From Ruminococcus sp. UBA3855 (GTDB lineage Bacteria; Bacillota; Clostridia; Oscillospirales; Ruminococcaceae): DNA of 6,507 nt. The translations under genes and the position numbers were made by a program. Positions 1 through 5,122 of this stretch are shown piece by piece. The stretch is taken from the NCBI GenBank assembly GCA_002392545.1, contig DGHF01000242.1, positions 1 to 6,507 of the forward strand, written 5' to 3'. The notes under the pieces are model-generated. The model saw nothing but the letters and a program-made list of their open reading frames with translations. It searched no databases and was not told the DNA's origin. The stretch's first letter is position 1. Each line of letters starts with the position of its first letter.

Positions 1-88
1 TTCCGAAATTGAAACAGAATCAGAAACCATTCCGCCGGATACTGAACCGCCTGAACCCATTCCGGAAAGTCAGGAGGGGACAGCATGA
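1..88 (+). CDS. scpB: C-terminal tail of probable segregation and condensation protein B (partial)
   Basis: Only the last 28 codons are present. They are read in frame from base 2 and end at the TGA at 86-88. The peptide is acidic and proline-rich (it begins SEIETESETIPPDTEPPEP), like the variable disordered tail that follows the winged-helix domains of ScpB. No domain of ScpB itself lies in the window, so the identity rests on this tail and on the neighbouring genes: in many Clostridia scpA-scpB is followed by a DUF2953 gene, gerW/ytfJ and a D-Ala-D-Ala carboxypeptidase gene. ScpB works with ScpA and SMC in chromosome condensation and segregation. The stop overlaps the next start as ATGA, which indicates translational coupling. 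Another protein with an acidic tail cannot be excluded; the sequence just upstream would settle it. Confidence 0.55.
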   Translation, partial: SEIETESETIPPDTEPPEPIPESQEGTA

Positions 89-783
89 AAGTATTTTTAA
101 TTATTCTCCTCATTCTCGCAGTCCTGATATTTTTGATATGCCTTTCAGGGGTTGTAATTTCGTTCAGCTATTGGGGTGGAGTGCTGGAATGGAATGTGAA
201 ATATCTGGGAATTAAACTGCTCCCACGAAAAAAGAAACCCGAAAATTCTTCCGGTGATTCCGCCAAACCCAAAAAGAAGAAAAAGAAAAAAGGAAAAAAA
301 GAAGATTCAAAACCCGATTCTGACAGTGAAGAGGAAAACAAACCGAAAGAAAAGCGAAAAGATTTCTTGTTTGACAAGATTGTCAAAATTGAACAGCGAC
401 TTGTGAAATACACCGATTTGGGCGGAAATGCCCTTGCTGCGCTTGCACCGTCTTTTCCGCATTTGCTGAAAGGCGTCCGCTGGTATCGGATTGAAACAGA
501 TATCCTCGTCGGCGGAGAAGATGCCGGAGAATGTGCGAGACTTTACGGCGAAATTCAGGCGATTTTGCAGACCATTATTGAAATGGCGGAACACTGGATA
601 AAAGTAAACCGGAAATCGGTTTTAGTGGAATGTGATTTCACGGAAGATTCCACACGCTGGAATGTTCGTTTCTGTGTGCGCATCCGGATGGGCGCATTGA
701 TACGGATGGGAATTTCTTTCCTGTGGCATTTTCTGAAAGACAGGAAAGAAACGAAAAAACTGATTGTCAGCGAAAAAGTATAA
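85..783 (+). CDS. DUF2953 family membrane-anchored protein
   Basis: This 232-residue protein has no known biochemical role. Residues 3-27 form one strongly hydrophobic segment, either a signal anchor or a transmembrane helix. A short conserved-looking stretch ending in KYLGIKLLP (39-47) follows. Residues 48-92 are a low-complexity charged linker: a run of seven lysines at 63-69 and KK at 71-72, then an acidic Asp/Ser/Glu patch (73-84), then KPKEKRK. The DUF2953-like core follows, with the segment VGGEDAGECARLYG at 142-155, typical of this family as I recall it. The C-terminal part (about 203-221) is hydrophobic and basic. The start is set by AGGAGGGG at 72-79, five bases before the ATG, and by the ATGA overlap with the upstream stop. 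Genes of this type recur beside gerW/ytfJ in Clostridia, which suggests, but does not show, an envelope or sporulation-linked role. The family call is by recognition, without a profile search. Confidence 0.75.
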   Translation: MKVFLIILLILAVLIFLICLSGVVISFSYWGGVLEWNVKYLGIKLLPRKKKPENSSGDSAKPKKKKKKKGKKEDSKPDSDSEEENKPKEKRKDFLFDKIVKIEQRLVKYTDLGGNALAALAPSFPHLLKGVRWYRIETDILVGGEDAGECARLYGEIQAILQTIIEMAEHWIKVNRKSVLVECDFTEDSTRWNVRFCVRIRMGALIRMGISFLWHFLKDRKETKKLIVSEKV

Positions 784-800
784 ATTTCTTACCATTAAAG

Positions 801-813
801 GCGGTCTGACCGC
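801..813 (+). promoter_or_regulatory. 13-bp perfect palindrome directly upstream of the gerW ribosome site
   Basis: GCGGTCTGACCGC has perfect six-base arms around one central T. As RNA it folds to five base pairs with a CUG loop. It ends at 813, immediately before the AGAAGGAG ribosome site. No T-tract follows, so it is not an intrinsic terminator. It could be a protein operator, an mRNA processing or stability element, or chance. The palindrome itself is certain; a function is not shown. Confidence 0.45.
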
Positions 814-821
814 AGAAGGAG
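814..821 (+). promoter_or_regulatory. Ribosome binding site fixing the gerW start
   Basis: AGAAGGAG lies eight bases before the ATG at 830. The longer in-frame reading from the ATG at 764 would overlap the DUF2953 gene and has no comparable site, so 830 is the better start. Confidence 0.8.
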
Positions 822-829
822 CTATTATT

Positions 830-1252
830 ATGAGTGAAATGAAAATCAATGGTTTTATGGGTATCAGTATGGAAAAAATTCATAGTCTGGTAGATGCCAA
901 CACTATGATGGGAGACCCCATTCCATGCGGAGACGGTACAACAATTATTCCCATTTCCAAAGTGTCCGTGGGCTTTGCCTCAGGTGGTTCGGATATCCCC
1001 ACCAGAACCAGCAAGGAATATTTTGCGGGCGGTGCAGGTGGCGGACTGAGTGTAAACCCTGTAGGTTTTCTGGTTGTGAAAAATGGTAATGTGGAATTGG
1101 TACAACTCACCATGAACGCAGATAAGGGGAATGTATTTCTTGAAAAATTGCCGTCCCTCATTGACCAAGTTTCGGACAAGCTCAAAAAGGGTAAAGATAA
1201 GATTATAGGCGGTAAGGACAAAAAAGAAACAGAAGATATTACTTCTGAATAA
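830..1252 (+). CDS. gerW: GerW (YtfJ) family spore protein
   Basis: This 140-residue protein belongs to the GerW/YtfJ family. The Bacillus subtilis member is a forespore-made protein needed for normal spore germination; its biochemical function is unknown. Family features are present in order: an N-terminal helix (about 13-26, MEKIHSLVDANTMM), GDPIPCGDGTTIIPISKVS (28-46), a glycine-rich GFASGGSD (48-55), FAGGAGGGLSVNPVGFLVV (65-83), a strand-rich segment, and a lysine-rich tail (about 120-136). There is no signal peptide or membrane segment. Its length fits the family, which runs to about 150 residues. The start at 830 is chosen for its ribosome site; a start at 764 would add 22 residues unlike the family. 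It lies 46 bases after the DUF2953 gene and 65 before the carboxypeptidase gene. Its presence suggests descent from a spore-forming lineage. A regulator specific to it is not proven, but a palindrome abuts its ribosome site. Confidence 0.88.
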   Translation: MSEMKINGFMGISMEKIHSLVDANTMMGDPIPCGDGTTIIPISKVSVGFASGGSDIPTRTSKEYFAGGAGGGLSVNPVGFLVVKNGNVELVQLTMNADKGNVFLEKLPSLIDQVSDKLKKGKDKIIGGKDKKETEDITSE

Positions 1253-1258
1253 TTCCCC

Positions 1259-1312
1259 TTTCTTCCTCATAAAATGGTACTATCAGAATTTGACCGTTTC
1301 ATGAGGGAGGAA
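1259..1312 (+). promoter_or_regulatory. Long leader hairpin that buries the carboxypeptidase ribosome site
   Basis: The 20-base arm at 1259-1278 (TTTCTTCCTCATAAAATGGT) pairs with 1293-1312 (ACCGTTTCATGAGGGAGGAA) across a 14-base loop. In the + strand RNA, 19 of 20 positions can pair: 16 Watson-Crick and three G.U, with a single A.C mismatch at 1271/1300. The 3' arm contains the whole GAGGGAGG ribosome site (1303-1310) of the gene starting at 1318, so the fold would hide it. No T-tract follows, which argues against a terminator. The structure is read directly; its effect on translation is inferred. Confidence 0.6.
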
Positions 1313-1317
1313 TATCA

Positions 1318-2469
1318 ATGAAAAAATGGATTTGTGCAGTATTGTCGTTTTGTATGGTGATAGGATTTTTCCCAGTTCAAAAAGCATATGCAATGCCGGA
1401 AGTTTCAGCCTCTGCGTGTATCCTGATAGAAGCGCAGACAGGGGAAATTCTTTTCGAGAAAAACGCATTTGAAAAGCGTTCTATGGCAAGCACGACCAAA
1501 ATCATGACAACATTACTGACCATTGAAAGCGGAGACCTCGACACGGAATTTGTCGTGGATACGGATGCAATTCATGTAGAGGGTTCGTCAATGGGACTTG
1601 TGGAAAATGATATTGTCACCAAAAGGGCGTTATGTTATGGAATGCTGTTACCGTCGGGAAATGATGCAGCGAATGCGTCCGCTGTTGCAGTGGCAGGGAG
1701 TATTCCGGAATTTGCAAAGCTCATGAATGCACGTGCCAAAGAAATCGGCATGACAAGAACGTGTTTTGTGACTCCCTCCGGATTAGAGGGGGAGGGGCAT
1801 GGAAGTTCCGCCTATGATATGGCATTATTGACTAGGACGGCCATGCAGAATGAAATTTTCCGGAGTATCTGCTGTCAGTCGGAAGCAAGAGTAAAATTCG
1901 GCAATCCGCCTTATGAAAGAACGCTTTACAACTCCAATAAACTGCTCAAAATGTATGATGGGGTCATTGGGGTGAAAACCGGTTTCACGGATGAAGCAGG
2001 GCGGTGTCTGGTGTCAGCTTGTGAACGTGACGGAATCGAATTGATTTGTGTCACGCTCAACGACCGCAACGATTGGAATGACCATATGACAATGTATGAC
2101 TATGGTTTTTCAGAAGTGCAGGCAGTCACATTGGATGCGCCGGACAATCTCGAAATCCCTGTGACAGGCGGAACAGTGGGAAAACTCCGGCTTTATGCGG
2201 AAAATCCCGTGATTGTGGGCATGAAAGAGGGCATGGAAAATCAGATTTCCGTCAAGGTCAGACACGCACCGTTTGTCTATGCACCCATTGAAAAAGGCGA
2301 TACCATTGGCACATTGGAATATTATTATAAGGATACAAAAATCACGTCTGTTCCGTTGCTTTCAGCGGACAGCACAGAAAAAGCTGTTCAGCCAGAATTG
2401 ACATTGTTTGACAAGATGAAACAAAGGCTGAACGCTTTCTTGAATCACTGTCGGGAGACAGCTAATTAA
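1318..2469 (+). CDS. dacF: Secreted D-alanyl-D-alanine carboxypeptidase (DacF/PBP5 type)
   Basis: This 383-residue class C low-molecular-weight penicillin-binding protein removes the terminal D-alanine from peptidoglycan stem peptides outside the membrane, trimming cross-linking. A signal peptide fills residues 1-25 (MKKW, a hydrophobic core, cleavage after AYA). The peptidase S11 domain carries all three active-site motifs: S58-T-T-K61 with the nucleophilic serine, S113-G-N115, and K220-T-G222. A PBP5-type C-terminal beta domain follows (about 275-345). The final 20 or so residues form an amphipathic helix, the usual membrane anchor of this family. In B. subtilis dacF is a forespore gene acting on spore cortex; here the adjacent gerW supports a sporulation-linked role, but a vegetative role like DacA is also possible. 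Spacing is 65 bases from gerW and 11 from rluB. GAGGGAGG at 1303-1310 precedes the start but lies within a strong hairpin. Confidence 0.93.
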   Translation: MKKWICAVLSFCMVIGFFPVQKAYAMPEVSASACILIEAQTGEILFEKNAFEKRSMASTTKIMTTLLTIESGDLDTEFVVDTDAIHVEGSSMGLVENDIVTKRALCYGMLLPSGNDAANASAVAVAGSIPEFAKLMNARAKEIGMTRTCFVTPSGLEGEGHGSSAYDMALLTRTAMQNEIFRSICCQSEARVKFGNPPYERTLYNSNKLLKMYDGVIGVKTGFTDEAGRCLVSACERDGIELICVTLNDRNDWNDHMTMYDYGFSEVQAVTLDAPDNLEIPVTGGTVGKLRLYAENPVIVGMKEGMENQISVKVRHAPFVYAPIEKGDTIGTLEYYYKDTKITSVPLLSADSTEKAVQPELTLFDKMKQRLNAFLNHCRETAN

Positions 2470-2480
2470 AAGGAGAAATT

Positions 2481-3212
2481 ATGGCAGATATCAGAATTCA
2501 GAAAATACTTGCAGATGCCGGATATTGTTCACGGCGCAAGGCAGAAGCCCTCATTAAAGCAGGGAAAGTGAAACGCAACGGAAGACCTGTGAAATTAGGA
2601 GATAAAGCATCCCCCAAGGATTTAATCACCGTAGACGGCGAAAAAGTTTTCATTCCCAGAAAGAAAAGTTTCCGTTATATCATGTTGCATAAACCTCGTG
2701 GATACGTGACAACGGTTTCAGACGAGCTTGACAGGCGTTGTGTGATGGATTTGCTGGACGGCGTGGAGGAGCGTGTATATCCAATCGGACGGCTTGACAG
2801 AAATTCAGAGGGGCTTTTATTGCTTACCAATGATGGAGCGTTTGCAAATGCCATCATGCACCCTTCCAAACACGTTTCGAAAACGTACCGTGTAACGGTG
2901 CATTCCGCCGTCACAGACGAACAAATTGCAGAAATGGCGGGCGGAATTGTTCTTGACGGAAAAAAGACCCTTCCGGCGAATATCGTCGTTTTGACCAATG
3001 AGCCGGAAAGAGCCGTCATGCAGATTACCATTAAAGAGGGGCGAAATCGTCAGATTCGCCGGATGTGTGAAGCAGTCGGCTTGGAAGTCGCAAGACTGAG
3101 ACGGACGGCAATAGGTCCTTTGAAATTGGGAATGCTTAAGCCCTCCACATGGCGAGACTTGAAGCCCGAAGAACTTCGTGCAATCCGAAATGCTATCGGA
3201 AAGGAGTCATAA
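2481..3212 (+). CDS. rluB: 23S rRNA pseudouridine synthase, RluB/RsuA family
   Basis: This 243-residue enzyme isomerises a uridine in ribosomal RNA to pseudouridine; RluB acts on 23S rRNA near position 2605 (E. coli numbering). An S4 RNA-binding domain occupies residues 4-58 (IRIQKILADAGYCSRRKAE and a GKVKRNGR turn). The RsuA-type catalytic domain starts near RYIMLHKPRGYVTT (65-78). The catalytic motif is G103-R-L-D106, followed by NSEGLLLLTNDG; Asp106 is the nucleophile. The family's C-terminal motif KEGRNRQIRRM is at about 185-195. Length and domain order are complete. Members of this subfamily (RluB, RluE, RluF, RsuA) are hard to separate by eye; the length and the synteny near scpB favour RluB, as in Firmicutes. 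AAGGAGA at 2469-2475 overlaps the dacF stop, and the end of this gene carries the ribosome site of the next, so the three are coupled. Confidence 0.92.
   Translation: MADIRIQKILADAGYCSRRKAEALIKAGKVKRNGRPVKLGDKASPKDLITVDGEKVFIPRKKSFRYIMLHKPRGYVTTVSDELDRRCVMDLLDGVEERVYPIGRLDRNSEGLLLLTNDGAFANAIMHPSKHVSKTYRVTVHSAVTDEQIAEMAGGIVLDGKKTLPANIVVLTNEPERAVMQITIKEGRNRQIRRMCEAVGLEVARLRRTAIGPLKLGMLKPSTWRDLKPEELRAIRNAIGKES
3200..3206 (+). promoter_or_regulatory. Ribosome binding site fixing the start of the small downstream gene
   Basis: AAAGGAG lies inside the last codons of rluB, eight bases before the ATG at 3215. An upstream in-frame ATG at 3149 lies deep in rluB without a site of this quality, so 3215 is preferred. 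Confidence 0.8.
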
Positions 3213-3214
3213 TC

Positions 3215-3610
3215 ATGCTGAGAATTTTGGAAACAAAAGATATTTCCCGATATTCCCCCATGGTGGAAAAATTATCCATTCCGGAATATGCAGATTTTCA
3301 CATCAGTGAAGCCACGGAAAATGATGGAGTAAAGGGCTATATTATTTACAGTTACCAGCCCGAACAGGTGACAATTTATGATATTGACGACGGTCACGAT
3401 TTGAATTATTGTGATGGTCTTGTCAGGTCGGTGTTATTCAAGGCTGAGCTGAAAGGCATCGAAAAAGCAGTTTTCCTTGTGGACAATCCGGACATGCTCA
3501 AAAGGCTTGCACTGCTCCGATTTGTACAGAACGACGAAAAAACAATTGAAAATATCACTGATATTATGGAAAATTGCAAAAAATGCAAGGAAAACCCTGC
3601 AAACACTTGA
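3215..3610 (+). CDS. Small unrecognised protein, possibly with a reduced GNAT-like fold
   Basis: This is a 131-residue soluble protein with no signal peptide or membrane segment. I do not recognise a named family with certainty. It has an N-terminal helix (8-20), a likely beta hairpin (VKGYIIYSYQPEQVTIYDI, 39-57), an acidic turn DDGHDLNYCDG (58-68), a helix (69-80), then a strand AVFLV (85-89) and a C-terminal helical part. Cysteines sit at 66, 121 and 124, the last two as C-K-K-C. The hairpin-helix-strand order resembles the central part of GNAT acetyltransferases, but the acetyl-CoA-binding Q/RxxGxG/A loop is not visible, so catalysis is doubtful. Similar short proteins accompany rluB-type genes in Clostridia as far as I recall. 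It starts two bases after the rluB stop, so it is almost surely co-translated with rluB. It is the last gene before a new promoter. Confidence 0.7.
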   Translation: MLRILETKDISRYSPMVEKLSIPEYADFHISEATENDGVKGYIIYSYQPEQVTIYDIDDGHDLNYCDGLVRSVLFKAELKGIEKAVFLVDNPDMLKRLALLRFVQNDEKTIENITDIMENCKKCKENPANT

Positions 3611-3641
3611 AAAAAAGTGAAAAAAATAGTATCATTATAAT
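3607..3641 (+). promoter_or_regulatory. Probable sigma-A promoter of the carboxyltransferase operon
   Basis: TTGAAA (3607-3612) and TATCAT (3630-3635) are separated by 17 bases and each match the vegetative consensus at five of six positions. A perfect TATAAT (3636-3641) follows immediately, but it has no well-spaced -35 (23 bases from TTGAAA, 13 from the GTGAAA at 3617). The spacer is A-rich. Transcription should begin at about 3642-3648, leaving a leader of about 75-80 nt. The -35 overlaps the stop codon of the preceding gene. This is a consensus match only, with no transcript data. Confidence 0.6.
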
Positions 3642-3649
3642 GTATGTGA

Positions 3650-3692
3650 CAGGTATGCCGGAAACCGGACTTTTTCCGAAATCGGCTTACTG
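3650..3692 (+). promoter_or_regulatory. Stem-loop at the 5' end of the carboxyltransferase operon leader
   Basis: Pairing segments are CAG (3650-3652) with CTG (3690-3692), TA (3654-3655) with TA (3688-3689), GCCGG (3657-3661) with TCGGC (3682-3686, one G.U), and CGGA (3666-3669) with TCCG (3675-3678), closed by a CTTTT loop. A bulged G, a U.U mismatch and a 4x3 internal loop separate the segments. Because the predicted start of transcription is at about 3642-3648, this would be a near 5'-terminal hairpin. The ribosome site AGGAAGG (3706-3712) lies outside it. Possible roles are mRNA stabilisation or an operator; it does not look like a known riboswitch to me. Confidence 0.5.
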
Positions 3693-3722
3693 CTAAGTTT
3701 ATATCAGGAAGGACGAAACGAT

Positions 3723-5078
3723 ATGCAGATGGAGAAAAATTTAGCCAGCCCAGCAAGACAGCGTCTGGCGATGCTGTTTGATGACGGCTCATACAAAGAA
3801 ATTGGTTCTTTTGTGACAGAGAAGGGAAATCCGGCTGGTGTTGTCACGGCTTATGGCTATGTAAACGGAAATCCGGTGTATGCATTCGCACAAGACCAGA
3901 GTCAAGCAAATGGAGCGGTTGGCTCAGCGCATGCGGAAAAAATTTCCAAGATGTTCACACTCGCAGCCAAGACAGGCGCACCCATTGTGGGGATTTATGA
4001 TTCCAACGGCGCATTTATGGACGGCACAGCATCTTCTTTGAACGCTTACAGCTTGATAATGAAGCGTGTTTCCCAGCTTTCCGGTGTTGTACCACAGATT
4101 GCATGGGTAGCCGGAGTATGTGGCGGAAGTGCGGCAATGGCGGCAAGTGCAGCTGATTTTGTGGTGATGTCGAAAGATGCGGAATTGTTCCTTGTTCCGA
4201 GCTTTGAAAAGGGTGCAGGAAGTGCGGAAATGTGTGCAAAGAACGGCACTGCTTCTTTGGTTGCAGAGGATGACGAAACCGCTGTTGTACAGGTTCGCAG
4301 TCTGATAAATCTGCTCCCTGTCAACAATATGGCAAGCACCCCTTGCATGGAGTTTGAGAATCCCACTGCAATGGGCGGAAATGACCTTGATTCTCTCGTG
4401 AATACCATTGCAGACGGCAACAGCACAGTTGAAGTTTTCGCCGATTATGGAAAATCTGCTTACACGGCATTGGCTACTGTATGCGGAATGACGGTCGGAA
4501 TCGCTGCAACCAACAAGACCGACAGCCGTCTGACCGAGGCAGATTGTGCAAAATTGGGACGTTTTGTGCGTGTTTGTGATGCATTTTCCATTCCGATTAT
4601 CACATTAGTGGATACATTGGGATTTGACGGCAACAATGACACCGAAATTTCCGGTTCTGTCAAGGCTTTGACACGTCTCGCAGGAAGTTACGCAGAAGCA
4701 ACTACAGCGAAAATTTCCGTTGTGACTGGAAATGCAGTCGGTGCGGTATTTGTAGCATTGGCAGGAAAGGGCTGTAATGCTGATTTTACTTATGCGCTGG
4801 AAAATGCTTGTATTGCTCCGCTCATGCCAGAATCTGCGGTTGAATTTTTGTGGCATGACAGATTAAAGGGCTGTAATGACCTCAACGCAAAGAGAAAAGA
4901 GCTTGCAAAGGAATATTCTGCTACTTTGGCATCTGCACTCTCAGCGGCACAGTTGGGCGTGATTGATGAAGTGGTAGAATCCTCTGAACTCCGTGCAGTT
5001 CTGAGCAGTGCGCTGTCAATGTTAGAGGGCAAGCGTGTGACAAATCTCCCGAAGAAACACAATAACTTCCCATTCTGA
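3723..5078 (+). CDS. Divergent acyl-CoA carboxyltransferase, 12S-transcarboxylase / PCC-beta like
   Basis: This 451-residue protein has two crotonase-like carboxyltransferase halves, as in the methylmalonyl-CoA 12S subunit, propionyl-CoA carboxylase beta and MmdA. Clear family segments are ARQRLAMLFDDGSYKEIGSF (11-30), YGYVNGNPVYAFAQDQ (44-59), GSAHAEKISKMFTLAAKTGA (67-86), the GVVPQIAWVAG strand (121-131) and AEDDETAVVQVRSLINLLP (from 181). It is some 50-70 residues shorter than the usual 510-520, lacking the common N-terminal helix and part of the loop before the AEDDE segment. The first active-site loop reads GVCGGSAAMAASAADF (131-146) where relatives usually have GPCAGGAxYSPALTDF. The second reads GNAVGAVFVAL (336-346) instead of KAYGGAYxVM. 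The glycine pair or G-A is kept, so an oxyanion hole is plausible, but the acyl substrate cannot be named. AGGAAGG lies 10 bases before this ATG; a second ATG at 3729 is an alternative. It leads an operon with a biotin carrier and a 5S-like subunit. Confidence 0.85.
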   Translation: MQMEKNLASPARQRLAMLFDDGSYKEIGSFVTEKGNPAGVVTAYGYVNGNPVYAFAQDQSQANGAVGSAHAEKISKMFTLAAKTGAPIVGIYDSNGAFMDGTASSLNAYSLIMKRVSQLSGVVPQIAWVAGVCGGSAAMAASAADFVVMSKDAELFLVPSFEKGAGSAEMCAKNGTASLVAEDDETAVVQVRSLINLLPVNNMASTPCMEFENPTAMGGNDLDSLVNTIADGNSTVEVFADYGKSAYTALATVCGMTVGIAATNKTDSRLTEADCAKLGRFVRVCDAFSIPIITLVDTLGFDGNNDTEISGSVKALTRLAGSYAEATTAKISVVTGNAVGAVFVALAGKGCNADFTYALENACIAPLMPESAVEFLWHDRLKGCNDLNAKRKELAKEYSATLASALSAAQLGVIDEVVESSELRAVLSSALSMLEGKRVTNLPKKHNNFPF

Positions 5079-5086
5079 TTGGAAGT
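5065..5086 (+). other. Six-base inverted repeat across the stop codon
   Basis: ACTTCC (5065-5070) and GGAAGT (5081-5086) pair perfectly around a 10-base loop that holds the TGA stop (5076-5078) of the carboxyltransferase gene. There is no run of Ts after it. It may mildly affect mRNA processing between the large subunit and the carrier, or may be chance. Only the repeat is certain. Confidence 0.3.
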
Positions 5087-5122
5087 ATGGCATAAAAAAT
5101 TATAGATTGGTGGTATATACTC

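Noticed and set aside
9..215. 68-codon + strand ORF at the left edge
   Set aside because: It overlaps both the acidic ScpB-like tail and the DUF2953 start in another frame, has no ribosome site and resembles no family.
778..799. GTATA ... CATTAAA as a forespore promoter for gerW
   Set aside because: The spacing is only about 10 bases and the -10 fits poorly.
764..829. Upstream in-frame start for the gerW gene
   Set aside because: It overlaps the DUF2953 gene end, lacks a good ribosome site and adds residues foreign to the family; AGAAGGAG supports 830.
1290..1318. TTGACC as a -35 box before dacF
   Set aside because: With a normal spacer the -10 would fall on the start codon, leaving no leader and no ribosome site; no good -10 is there.
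1772..1798. CTCCCTC/GAGGGGG inverted repeat
   Set aside because: It is inside the dacF coding region at conserved residues (PSGLEGEG); base composition of the codons explains it.
3149..3214. Upstream in-frame start for the small gene after rluB
   Set aside because: It lies deep in rluB; the AAAGGAG site in the last rluB codons points to 3215.
3611..3722. Intrinsic terminator between the two operons
   Set aside because: No stable stem followed directly by a long T-run is present; the leader hairpin at 3650-3692 is followed by mixed sequence, and the small CCGG stem with T5 is too weak to call.
4046..4426. 126-codon reverse ORF within the carboxyltransferase gene
   Set aside because: It is fully antisense to a strongly family-matching coding region, without a ribosome site or recognisable product.
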